From Stramenopiles sp. TOSAG23-6 (lineage: Eukaryota > Sar), in contig LT636002.1 in the NCBI GenBank assembly GCA_900128565.1, forward strand, positions 1 through 15,855: a DNA stretch of 15,855 nt, read 5' to 3'. Every line of letters begins with the position of its first letter. The first letter of the stretch is position 1. Of this stretch, positions 8,143 to 15,855 are shown one piece after another. A program made the translations under genes and the position numbers. The notes under the pieces are model-generated. The model worked only from the letters and a program-made list of their open reading frames with translations. It was not told the DNA's origin and ran no database searches.

Positions 8143-8539
8143 GATATGTTTATGCTTTTTTGATGAAATTTCAATGAATTTAACCCGTATGAGCAACTCA
8201 CTTTTATGTTTCGTTTCGAACTATAGGTAGCGTCACAGACTCCCCAAAAGAAGGAGCGCAAAGTTTTGTTCGCACCGCGACAAGACGAACACACGAAATC
8301 CTTGACTTTCGATTGATTGGCATTTTTGACAGTCAAACTCAAAAATTCAATTGGTATTTCATTTGGTCGTGAGTCGTGACTCGTGATTCTTCTTCTTCAC
8401 ACCTCGATCCAATACTTCAGTACAAGTTTATATACTATTATTGGAATAGTGAAATGACAACAGCGTATTAGACAGCCATATTTATAACAGTCAAGAATTA
8501 TAACTATATTATTGTCATTGTAGAAAAATTATTCATACT
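8143..8539. promoter_or_regulatory. Divergent promoter region between PRP19 and the 8540 gene
   Basis: Both starts face away from this 397-base region. It holds three exact tandem copies of TCGTGA, each followed by a different base (8367-8387), which includes a bZIP-like 'TGAGTCGTGACTC', then a short CTT run. I see no TATA box at a sensible distance from either start. The part next to 8142 is open in several frames but looks non-coding. Confidence 0.4.
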
Positions 8540-9037
8540 ATGAGTGAGGATGAAGAGTGGACAGAGATAGACACGAAGCACACAAAAAAATGCGATTCGG
8601 AGAAAACCGAGACAAAAACAGTAGAACCTGACTATACAGGTATTGCACATAAAGATCCAAATCTTTCTACTGGGCCAACAATTCCTGGTGCCTCTAAATA
8701 TGCACGACAAGTACATGATGCAGAACTTGAAAAGCCAAAAGGCTTTTCATGGAAATATATCTTTTTAATGGCCGTTATGTTTGGCCCCACTTTATTACCT
8801 CTCATTTTTGGGGGGTATGACTATGTTTCTGAGCTTTATTATGAAATGTATCCAGACGCTTCAACACCATATAGAAAACGACTGAAGAAATTTTATGAAC
8901 GACATAATCCTGAGAAGGCTACTACGTACAATATAAATAACCTACTAAAAAAGTATGAAGGAAATGAAAAAGAGTTGTTCAAGAAATTAAAAAAACGATA
9001 CTCGAATAAGAGAAGGGGTGGACATGACGGACTTTGA
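8540..9037 (+). CDS. Small single-pass membrane protein with basic C-terminal helical segment
   Basis: The 165-residue protein has an acidic, hydrophilic N-terminus (1-68), one hydrophobic segment at about 72-95 ('YIFLMAVMFGPTLLPLIFGG'), and a basic C-terminal segment (108-155) with 'KKFYERHNPEK', 'LLKKYEGNEKELFKKLKKRY'. That tail, in which an Asn-Pro-Glu-Lys motif is followed by leucine-rich helix, K-Y-x-G-x-E, then leucine and lysine, is one I associate with many stramenopile and other protist proteins, where it acts as a small helical module of unknown role. No N-terminal signal is seen, so the helix probably works as a signal anchor or tail-region anchor in the ER or an organelle. AATAAA follows at 9093-9098 and 9105-9110. 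Real gene likely; function unknown. Confidence 0.8.
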   Translation: MSEDEEWTEIDTKHTKKCDSEKTETKTVEPDYTGIAHKDPNLSTGPTIPGASKYARQVHDAELEKPKGFSWKYIFLMAVMFGPTLLPLIFGGYDYVSELYYEMYPDASTPYRKRLKKFYERHNPEKATTYNINNLLKKYEGNEKELFKKLKKRYSNKRRGGHDGL

Positions 9038-9165
9038 TTTTGCTTAGTTGTGATGCTATCGAAAATAATACCGACAACTACATGGGTATATAAATAAAAC
9101 ATCGAATAAAACCATTTGTCTGAAAAATATTTTTATATTTGAATACACGACATATATCATAGTGA

Positions 9166-9681
9166 CTACCTGCCAACAGCCTTCATTATTTCTCCTAGTT
9201 TCATGGCCAAACCCATATTACCTTTAATCTTAATTTTTCCTTGCATGAATGCCTATTTTTGAAAGATGTAACAAATGATAATATACTTTATATATATGTA
9301 TATATATATATATCTTTACAGAAAATTTCATGGGGGTAGGTAGTGAGAAAAAACGTGGAGGGAGACGTATAAAACCGAAAAAAAACAAATGGTGTTTCAA
9401 TAAAACCGAAAATAAACAATTGGTGTTCAATAACGTACTTGTTGTGCATTCAAACTACCACTACTCATCTTTACGAAATCTCCGGAGCTCACAGTCAGAG
9501 TCATATCCGCTCTATTTTTTGCTGTTCCTTTATAAACTGAGCCATTCCCATTTTTCAAATCGACAACCCAGTCATCACCTCCCTTAATCTTGAATTGTAT
9601 CACACCACGCACTTTTTTCACATATTGCTTGCCTTCATTTTTTATGACGTCATGTATCTCCTGGAATATTGCATTGGACAT
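9166..9681 (-). CDS. SCP2 sterol-carrier domain protein, two exons, complement(join(9166..9252,9439..9681))
   Basis: The protein is a lone SCP2 domain of 109 residues, a lipid-binding fold used to carry sterols and acyl lipids. Exon 1 gives 'IQFKIKGGDDWVVDLKNG', 'ADMTLTVSSGDFVKMSSGSL' up to 'NAQQ'. The track of this frame ends in a few junk codons, but the missing end is found at 9252-9166 ('AFMQGKIKIKGNMGLAMKLG' then EIMKAVGR and stop), which is the usual end of the fold. The donor is CAA|GTACGT and the acceptor AAATAG|GCA, phase 0, so the join is clean. The C-terminus (-VGR) is not a peroxisomal PTS1 signal, unlike animal SCP2, so a cytosolic role is possible. It is divergent from the gene at 10009. 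Confidence 0.93.
9253..9438 (-). other. SCP2 gene intron, 186 bases, with a tandem duplication
   Basis: A GTACGT donor and TAG acceptor are joined in phase 0 to complete the SCP2 domain. The interior has a duplicated unit of 30-31 bases, each with AAAACCGAAAA and TGGTGTT on the plus strand (9370-9400 and 9401-9430), and a TA-rich run (about 9289-9313). It does not share the CTAAC core of the other three introns here, so it is not a copy of that family. Confidence 0.85.
9370..9430. repeat. Two-copy tandem repeat, 30-31 bases, in the SCP2 intron
   Basis: The two units differ by a few bases and one A. They end just beside the donor site, at 9438. Confidence 0.85.
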
Positions 9682-10008
9682 TACGGCAAGAATTGTTCCG
9701 TTTGTAATACACTTTTAAAAAGATTGTAAACCTAGAAATCTGTACAATAATGCTATCCACGTGAAAAGATAGCGATAGGCGTCGAAAAGAAGAACGGTCA
9801 AAGGTCAAAGAATTTCGATTTTCGAAGAATTTCGAAGTTCGAAACACGAAAAATTCGAGGTTTTTGAATTCAATTCGATCCAGCGAAGGATTTCATTTCT
9901 TCCTTTTTGAAATTTTTGTCGAAAAGTTAAAGTTTCGTTTTTTTTTCATAGCTAAACTGCAGACTGAAAATTTTGCATGGATGTAAAATTAAAATTAAAT
10001 TTGTTCCA
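9682..10008. promoter_or_regulatory. Divergent promoter region between SCP2 and the TM-SAM gene
   Basis: This 327-base region starts both flanking genes. TTCGAA occurs at 9821-9826, 9831-9836 and 9838-9843 with further TTCG/CGAA pieces nearby, and GGTCAAA is tandemly repeated at 9796-9809. A long T run precedes the start at 10009. No TATA box is convincing. Confidence 0.35.
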
Positions 10009-11706
10009 ATGAGAGTTAGTTTTATAATGATGTTTGTCCTTTCAATAGGTGAATGTGTCAGGACTCAAAAAAAGGGAAAGTTGAGGCGTGATATTTCCAA
10101 CTCCAATGGTATTCTTTCTCCTCGTTTTGTAGGACACGGAAGCAAATTCAACTCCACAGATAACATGACACAAGCGGAGACTCAAACCGAGCAGAGTAGT
10201 ACACCAAATGACAACCATTCTATTTCAAGCAATATATGGGTAGAATCTTTCAAGCGCGAACAACGTTTTCAAGAAAAAAAATCAAGTGAGGAAAGTGAAA
10301 TACAGGATACAGCACTGAAGTCAGTTGTGGAAGAAAATAAATCAAGTGAGGAAAGTGAAATACAGGATACAACCCTGATATCAGGTGTGGAAGAAAATAA
10401 TCCACTTGCTAGAGAAAAAAATGATAGTAACGACGAGCCACTCATCTGGTTAAAATTCCTATTTTTAGTCTTCATCATTGGAATAATCATCCTATTCGTT
10501 AGAGTTCTAAAAGTAATTAAGCGCCGCCATTTATTAAGTCCAAGTGTATCATATCTTCAAACTATTTATTCAATTTTTGTAGATTTCATTGATGGCGAAT
10601 GGGAATCTCTCGAGCCTGAAGATACTTTTCCAGAAAGAAATCAAGGGTATTGTTGTATGCCACGTCTTTGGAATGTACATGAAAAGAACTCAAATTTAAA
10701 TAATAATGAACAACAAGGAAACAAAGAAAAACTTTTAGTAGTAAAATTACCTGAGAAAAATAAAAATACTGAACGAAAATCGAGTCAAAAAATTGACGGC
10801 TCCAGAAATATAGATGATCAAGACTCTTGTATATATAGATTATTATCATGTACTATATTAGATAAATATAGACATGATAAATATGCACCAAATCCGACAG
10901 ATGATGGTGATGACACAATGAAACCGGACAAAAATTACTGCCCGGGTGATCAGAAGAACCCTAACCCTAATAATTACAGTGAAACTATTACTAAACAAAA
11001 CAAAGAGAAAGTTGACAAAAAAGTGAAATCTCTTCTCAAAGAAGTCGGTATTTCCTATAATGATTACCATCATAGTTTACTCAAAGATGGTTATGAACGT
11101 TGGGATAGTTTTGAATGCGTTACCATGGATGATCTCATCGGCATGAGTTTCAAAAAAGGAAGAGCTAGATTAATCATTCGATTACTGAAAGAAATGAAAG
11201 TCAAAGAGAAATATAATAAAAAGAAATTAAAAAATTCTTCAGAAAGAAATAATTCTGATATACAGTCAGAGAATAAAAGTGAACAAGATGTTAATTTTGG
11301 TGTGGATGTACCTATGGTGAATGAAAACGAAAAAGAAACAACTAAAAGACCAAGTAAAATAGAAGATGAGAACAACATATCTGATGATAAAAGACAGAAA
11401 CTAAATGATGAAAAAAGTAAAAATATAGAGAAAGAAGTATATTCTCCTTTTACAGACAGTGAGGATGAAATTTCAGAAGTCAACGATATTGAAATGAAAA
11501 CAAGTGAANGGCGAACAGTACAAAATATTTCTCTTCATTTAGATAAAGGTACAGTTATAAAAAAGGCTTCCCCAAATCGACGGATACAAAAATCATTTCC
11601 TTTACAATCAAACTCAGATACATCATATGCGAAGTCAATAGAAAAATCAGTAAAATTTGTAGATTGGGATTCCTCGGGAAATATCAGTGAAATTAGAAGA
11701 AAATAA
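10009..11706 (+). CDS. Single-pass membrane protein with signal peptide and cytosolic SAM domain
   Basis: I start at the ATG at 10009: the frame is open for 12 codons upstream but has no ATG there, and the first 17 residues from 10009 ('MRVSFIMMFVLSIGECV') form a good signal peptide. The 565-residue protein then has a short ectodomain (about 18-140) with N-glycosylation sequons (NST, NMT, NHS), a transmembrane helix at 145-171, and a cytosolic part with a SAM domain at about 336-397 ('VKSLLKEVGISYNDYHHSLL' and 'DDLIGMSFKKGRARLIIRLL'). The rest is rich in Lys, Glu, Asn and Ser. A duplicated 20-residue block sits in the ectodomain (89-131). Type I topology with an internal SAM is receptor- or scaffold-like, but no enzyme domain is visible. 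One ambiguous base (N at 11509) leaves codon 501 undetermined. Real gene, function unknown. Confidence 0.8.
   Translation: MRVSFIMMFVLSIGECVRTQKKGKLRRDISNSNGILSPRFVGHGSKFNSTDNMTQAETQTEQSSTPNDNHSISSNIWVESFKREQRFQEKKSSEESEIQDTALKSVVEENKSSEESEIQDTTLISGVEENNPLAREKNDSNDEPLIWLKFLFLVFIIGIIILFVRVLKVIKRRHLLSPSVSYLQTIYSIFVDFIDGEWESLEPEDTFPERNQGYCCMPRLWNVHEKNSNLNNNEQQGNKEKLLVVKLPEKNKNTERKSSQKIDGSRNIDDQDSCIYRLLSCTILDKYRHDKYAPNPTDDGDDTMKPDKNYCPGDQKNPNPNNYSETITKQNKEKVDKKVKSLLKEVGISYNDYHHSLLKDGYERWDSFECVTMDDLIGMSFKKGRARLIIRLLKEMKVKEKYNKKKLKNSSERNNSDIQSENKSEQDVNFGVDVPMVNENEKETTKRPSKIEDENNISDDKRQKLNDEKSKNIEKEVYSPFTDSEDEISEVNDIEMKTSEXRTVQNISLHLDKGTVIKKASPNRRIQKSFPLQSNSDTSYAKSIEKSVKFVDWDSSGNISEIRRK
10279..10398 (+). 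repeat. 60-base tandem duplication in the ectodomain
   Basis: Two in-frame 60-base units (10279-10338, 10339-10398) encode K-S-S-E-E-S-E-I-Q-D-T then a less conserved stretch ending V-E-E-N. Most bases are identical, so the duplication is fairly recent. Confidence 0.92.
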
Positions 11707-11710
11707 ATAG

Positions 11711-11716
11711 AATAAA
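11711..11716 (+). terminator. Candidate poly(A) signal of the TM-SAM gene
   Basis: AATAAA lies just after the stop at 11704-11706 in a 39-base gap before the convergent gene's stop at 11746. Cleavage for either gene would likely fall inside the other gene's 3' coding part, so the transcripts probably overlap. Confidence 0.35.
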
Positions 11717-11745
11717 TATGAAAAAATATATAAAATATATGTCTT

Positions 11746-14700
11746 TTATAAAACATCTTTGTTTAAAACTGAATTGATTGTGTCTTCACTGTGTCCATCC
11801 TTTCGCATTTTCTCTCCAATTATTTTTTTCGGGAGTTTCATTAGATGCATTGCTTTGTAATGAAGTAAATTGTCCTCTGGTTGATCAACTCTAGGTTTTG
11901 GTGTACCATCAGAATTAGATATCAAATTTTCTGGGAGATTCATCAGATTCATTACTTTTTTGTGAAGTAGTTTGGTACTAGATGGCGTAGGTGGAGGTAA
12001 GAGTCCATCTGGGTGTAATTGTTGGGAAGGATTACTTGGCATTGAATCAATTTTGTCTACTACCTTGGTAGTAGATGGCGTAGGTGGAGGTAAATGTCCC
12101 TGTGGATGTAATGGATGCAATGGTTGGGAAGAATTACTTGTTATTGAATCAACTTTATCTACATCCTGTTGTGGATTCAATCTAGGTTTTTGTGTTTCTT
12201 CCAAATTAGATGTTTTTGTTTCAAGGGATGTTTTTCCTGTGGTTGATACATTATTATTTAAAATATCTTTATTAGTTGTTGATTTTGTTTCAAGAGATGT
12301 TTTTCCTGTGGCTGATACATTATTATTTGAAATATCTTTTTTAGTTGTTGATTTTGTTTCAAGAGATGTTTTTCCTGTGGTTGATACATTATTATTTGAA
12401 ATATCTTTTTTAGTTGTTTTTAATGAATCCGGTACTTGAATTTTATTTTCTACTTCCTTGTAATTAGTGTGCATCAAATCAGTCATTTTTTTCTCATGTA
12501 CTGCTGATTTGGTATAATGTAAACGTTCATTTCCTTGTGCTACTTCCTTTACTGTATTTAACGATTCTGAGACACTTACTTTGCTTCCTATTTCTTTATC
12601 GTCGGTATGTATCAATTCACTCAATTTTTGGAAACTATCGGTTTCAAGATCATCATCGGATTCATTAGTTTGGTTGGTTTCTTGTTTTCCTGTTTTCGAT
12701 GAGGAGAGATAAGAACCATCCTCTTGTACATTATTATGAGCACATTTTTCTATTGAAATCAAAACTGTAGGGAGGACATTTATCAAGTTGATACTTTCAG
12801 TTTTCAAGCTTTGTTTTGTGGAATCATTCGATAAACGAAAGTGTATAATATCACAAACGTTTTCCACGGTGAGAAATTTATTTCTTATTATTTCAATATC
12901 TTGGACGTCAGAAATATTTCGGTTTTTTTCAGCATCAAATTTTAGAACGAAGAAAAGTTGACCCCCGCCTACAAAAATATGTTCATTCAAATGAACGATC
13001 TTTAGCATATTACTTTCGTCGTTAATTTTCAGTACATTTCTTAATATTTTATCAAGACATTCCACAAATTTTGATTTCATTTTACCTTGTGCATTTTCTG
13101 TGAGTGATTCATCAGAAATGACTATACGACAAGCTAATGTAAAATTAACCGATGTATAAGCAACGGCGGCGTACATTCGTAGAGGGACTGCTACAGGAAC
13201 ATCTTGCGGTAGCATAATGTTCTCAGCGGCAAAACTCCATCCATAATCAGGTTCGAGCCGAATGACGCCATCACGTAGTTGATGAACTGCTTCTAAATCA
13301 ACAAATTCTAAATTATTTGTTTGCTGATAAAAACAAGAAAACATGCGCTTTTCGATGAATATTTGTACACGACATCTCAATGCACCAACACGTAGAACTC
13401 TAGCAACATGATACTTTGGATTGTGTCGACTAAACTTACATGTTAAATTTCGTTCATTCTTGAAAAATACAAACTCTCCAACCCGTGGAGGTGAATCACA
13501 GCCTAAAGGAATTAGCGTGGAGATAAATTCTTCTGTTACATGAACACCACGAGATGGTTTAAGGTTTGTTGAGTTAGTGAAAGTACAATCACTAATCTTT
13601 TGTTTGTCGTATGAATTTGTGAAGTAATCGTCTAAGTGTTTCTCCCACAAACTTCTTGGGTCATGTAATGACGTCGTATTACTATTTCTATAGCTTTGTT
13701 TTTTATATCGTTGCTTTTCTTTATATCTGACATATGCATCACCATCCTCGGGTGTTTGAGGATTGCGTAGTTGATCTATCAAATACATGAGCTTGTTTCT
13801 GTGAATAGGTTTCATTGAATTTAAATGATTATATTCAGTAAAGGTAATGAGATCTTCTATTGTGTCAATTCCCAAATGATTTACTAAATAATCATAATAA
13901 ATATCCAATTGTAGAGATTTGAGATAGTTTAATAAATCATCTGATGTATTGTTCTCATCTTTTTCATTACTTTGAAGATTTTCATTATTTGGAGTGTGTT
14001 TTGTGTTTGCTTTATTTGATTTTGAGGGTTCTTGACACGACTGAGTACCGGTATTAGCGAAAGTTTTCTTGACCTTTTGAACAGTTGCTATTTTTGATTC
14101 CTTATCATTTTTCTTCACACTATTTTTGAATGATTTACTACCTTCATTTACGGTTGATGTAAAATCAATATGATGTAATTGAGGTGACGTATTCATTGGA
14201 AGTTCATATTTTAATATAATATCATCTTCCCAAACCGGTTTTTTAAACGAAAAAGGCAACATATCATTTTCTTGTAATTCTTTTCTTATTTGTTTCTCTA
14301 GTTGCACTTCTTTTTGAGTTTTTTTCTGTACATTGCCACCATCAATATTATTTGTGTGTTGATTTTCTAAATATTTCAAACCTTCCTGAAGAATTAACCA
14401 AGGATTTGAAATGTCCATATTAGCTTGCTCTAGTCTTTCCATATCTACATATTGTTTTCGTGTTGACTCTGAAATGTATTTTGGAAAAATATTTCAAAAC
14501 AAATCTAAAAAAATTGTTAGGTACTAAATTTCGTACGAAAAAAAAATTGAATTTGAAAAAAAATAAAACATACATATGCTTCATATACTGATCAAGTGTT
14601 CTTAAATCTATATGACGATGTTTTATTGGTATTCCAAAACGATATTGATCTTCAGGATATTTTTTGATTACAGAACGCCTTGAGATATTATTGTTTTTAT

Positions 14701-15523
14701 CGGTAGATTTGAGAGATGCACTTGATGTTTTGTTGTTCATTTGATTTTCTACAGTTTTTAAAAGTTTTTTTAGAAATTTCTTTTGTTTTGGATCTTTTGA
14801 AGATTCTAGAGTTTTTAAAAGTTTTTTTAGAAATTTCTTTTGTTTTGGATCTTTTGAAGAGTCTACAGTTTTTAAAAGGTTTTTTAGAACTTTTTTTTGT
14901 TTTGGAACGTCTTTATTCATTTTCCTTTCTAGAGTTTGTAAAAGCTTTCCTAGAAGTTTCTTCTGTTTTGGATCTTTTGAAGAATCGTATATTAGTTTAC
15001 TTCGCTTGTATAGTTGGGCCCACGGATTAGAAGTTGATGACAGTAGTTCAACTTTATCAATTACATTTCTTGACCTATCTAATATGGGGTTTGTACTTGG
15101 TGTATTTACAACTGTTTTTTCTTTCATTTTTGTTATCTTTGTTACAGTGTTGTTACGCTTTACATTGTTAGTATCCTTTAGTAGAACTTCTTCTTTGTGG
15201 TTGGCATTTGGGTCGTTTTGTATCTTGTTAGTTTCTTCTATTACTGAAGGCTTTACATTATTGTAAGTATCTTCCTTTACTACATTCTTACTTTCCTTTA
15301 TATTTTTTATTTTTGCCAATGAATTTGTCTCCGTGTCGGAGAAGTCTGAGGCTGTATCATCCTCTTCAAGCGTTGGTCTCCTTATTGACTTTCCAATTGT
15401 TTTTTTCGATGCTGCTTCCGCAACGCGTTTTCTATGCGCCTTGGTAGCCTCCCCGGGAACAGTCTTCCGCATTTCAGTTGGATCATGATTCATCAGTTCA
15501 CTGATGAAATGAGGGGATGACAT
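11746..15523 (-). CDS. 1224-residue repeat-rich protein with SAM domain, two exons, complement(join(11746..14466,14570..15523))
   Basis: Exon 1 encodes 318 residues and exon 2 encodes 906; joining 14570 to 14466 keeps phase 0. In order: a basic N-terminus, a four-unit amphipathic repeat (181-259), 'YRFGIPIKHRHIDLRTLDQY' near the exon end, a SAM domain at about 494-553 ('LLNYLKSLQLDIYYDYLVNH' and 'IHRNKLMYLIDQL'), a folded central region with an SH3-like look ('RVGEFVFF..YHVARVLRVGALRCRVQIF') and mixed alpha/beta after it, a three-unit 23-residue repeat, two proline-rich 'LPPPTPS' blocks, and a C-terminal 'LMKLPKKIIGEKMRKDG' motif. No signal peptide or membrane segment, so probably a cytosolic scaffold. 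The C-terminal motif recalls the short 'P..av..KM..DG' motif of WASH-complex CCDC53 and other actin-linked proteins; that is a weak likeness. Function unknown. Confidence 0.75.
11970..12170 (-). repeat. Duplicated proline-rich block
   Basis: Two units of about 93 bases encode D-K-(V/I)-D-S, an S-Q-(P/Q)-L-H-P stretch, LPPPTPS and T-K. Just downstream (minus direction) the 'LMNLPENLI' and 'LMKLPKKII' segments form a further diverged pair. The PPPTP cores could bind SH3 or profilin-type partners. Confidence 0.8.
12213..12419 (-). repeat. 69-base tandem repeat, 3 units (23 residues)
   Basis: Three in-frame units encode T-T-K-K-D-I-S-N-N-N-V-S-x-T-G-K-T-S-L-E-T-K-S with few changes. The spacing of the shared CAAGRGATG motif (12222, 12291, 12360) is exactly 69 bases. 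High identity means recent expansion or gene-conversion upkeep. Confidence 0.92.
14467..14569 (-). other. Intron, 103 bases, introner-like copy 2
   Basis: On the minus strand the donor is TAT|GTTTTATT at 14569 and the acceptor CAGAG|TCA at 14467. This joins the two frames in phase 0. A stronger-looking donor, GTATGT, five bases earlier in the exon would break the frame with this acceptor. The intron carries TTCGTACGAAATTTAGTACC then TAAC, AATTTTTTT and 'GAAATATTTTTCCAAAATAC', nearly the same as copy 1 at 1-79. Confidence 0.75.
14747..14983 (-). repeat. 57-base tandem repeat (about 4 units) in exon 1
   Basis: Units of 19 residues follow S-S-K-D-P-K-Q-K-K-x-L-x-K-L-L-K-T-x-E. The last two in the protein are almost identical in DNA (GATCTTTTGAAGA at 14791 and 14848, 57 apart). 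One unit has an extra N-terminal R-K-M-N-K-D-V. Each would form a basic amphipathic helix. Confidence 0.9.
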
Positions 15524-15806
15524 TATTCTAGAATGGGCATATGCATATATATGTAGGCGCGAGGTACCAGGAAAGAAGTAATATGATATTATACTTTTTG
15601 CTTTTCGAGATCTTTATTATAACGCTCATCGTCCGTTAACGTACATGTATGTTACCCGGTACTGATCGTGATTGCGCTTGTCGAAAAAAAACCAGTAAAA
15701 AAATTTGATGGACGGCTCTTTTTGTTTTTGTGTTCGTGCTGTCCCTGTCTCTCGCGGCTGTGACTCTGAATTTAAGACCCGGGCATTACATTTACTTTGA
15801 GTTAAG
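15524..15806. promoter_or_regulatory. Divergent promoter region between the 1224-aa gene and the SUMO-like gene
   Basis: This 283-base region contains an imperfect palindrome around GTACATGTAT (TAACGTACATGTATGTTA, 15637-15654, one mismatched pair) and a more GC-rich leader next to 15807. No clear TATA box. Confidence 0.4.
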
Positions 15807-15855
15807 ATGACTGACCAAGACGACAAAAAGCCAGCTGATGGATCCCTCACAATCC
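15807..15855 (+). CDS. Probable SUMO (small ubiquitin-like modifier), first codons only
   Basis: An ATG at 15807 opens a frame to the window end: M-T-D-Q-D-D-K-K-P-A-D-G-S-L-T-I. The order D-K-K-P-x-D-G-S followed by a hydrophobic stretch matches the N-terminal tail and start of the first strand in plant and algal SUMO proteins (E-D-K-K-P-x-D-G-x-x-H-I). The bases around it are more GC-rich than the rest of the window, as coding starts often are. Only 16 codons are visible, so the call is an inference. Confidence 0.45.
   Translation, partial: MTDQDDKKPADGSLTI

Noticed and set aside
8143-8196. 18-residue N-terminal extension of PRP19
   Set aside because: Family members start directly with the U-box; the extension is basic and unlike them.
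9796-9809. Tandem GGTCAAA resembling a nuclear-receptor DR1 site beside an SCP2 gene
   Set aside because: Nuclear receptors of that type are animal proteins and nothing else here suggests an animal.
9973-10008. Upstream 12-codon extension of the TM-SAM protein
   Set aside because: It starts with TTG and hides the good signal peptide that begins at the ATG at 10009.
11509-11509. Single ambiguous base
   Set aside because: An assembly or sequencing ambiguity; the frame on both sides is intact, so it does not suggest a break.
14420-14569. Exon 1 of the 1224-aa gene reading through to a stop at 14420
   Set aside because: The extension is poly-T-derived (Phe-rich) and matches the intron family; splicing restores one long frame.
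15489-15508. Perfect 9-bp inverted repeat TTCATCAGT-TC-ACTGATGAA
   Set aside because: It lies inside coding sequence at the start of the 1224-aa protein (F-I-S-E-L-M); with no second copy seen, it is probably chance.

Overview
This window is AT-rich nuclear DNA from a unicellular eukaryote. The evidence is spliced genes, a full-length PRP19, an ADAT2 tRNA deaminase, an SCP2-domain protein, and AATAAA-like motifs behind several genes. Genes are close together and introns few and short (103 to 186 bases). A stramenopile alga, perhaps a diatom, is my best guess from gene style and from the C-terminal 'NPEK...LLKKY.G' segment of the protein at 8540. This is inference, and nothing in the window proves the lineage.

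Layout. 80-2725 (+): 3' part of a large spliced gene with a thioredoxin-like segment and a prolyl-3-hydroxylase-like segment that seems to have lost its iron ligands. 2726-4733: a 2 kb stretch with no convincing protein gene, holding a tRNA-like Pol III signature (minus strand) and a candidate retroposon with an A-rich tail and 14-bp direct repeats. 4734-5303 (+): unrecognised 189-aa protein. 5595-6272 (+): ADAT2. 6532-8142 (-): PRP19. 8540-9037 (+): small single-pass membrane protein. 9166-9681 (-): two-exon SCP2 protein. 10009-11706 (+): membrane protein with signal peptide, one TM segment and a SAM domain. 11746-15523 (-): two-exon, 1224-aa repeat-rich protein with another SAM domain. 15807 to the right edge (+): first codons of a gene whose N-terminus looks like SUMO.

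From ADAT2 onward the strands alternate, giving divergent promoter regions of about 280-400 bp (PRP19/8540, SCP2/10009, 15523/15807) and convergent 3' ends (39 bp apart for the two SAM genes). ADAT2, PRP19 and the SUMO-like gene are housekeeping. The convergent SAM genes are the only pair that might work together, because SAM domains often pair with each other.

The most interesting signal is a family of related introns. The intron ending at 79, the intron at 489-610 and the intron at 14467-14569 (opposite strand, different gene, about 14 kb away) share sequence along their length. The first and third share a 26-base block exactly and a nearly identical core around TTCGTACGAA...GTACCTAAC. This is what introner-like elements (introns that spread as copies) look like.
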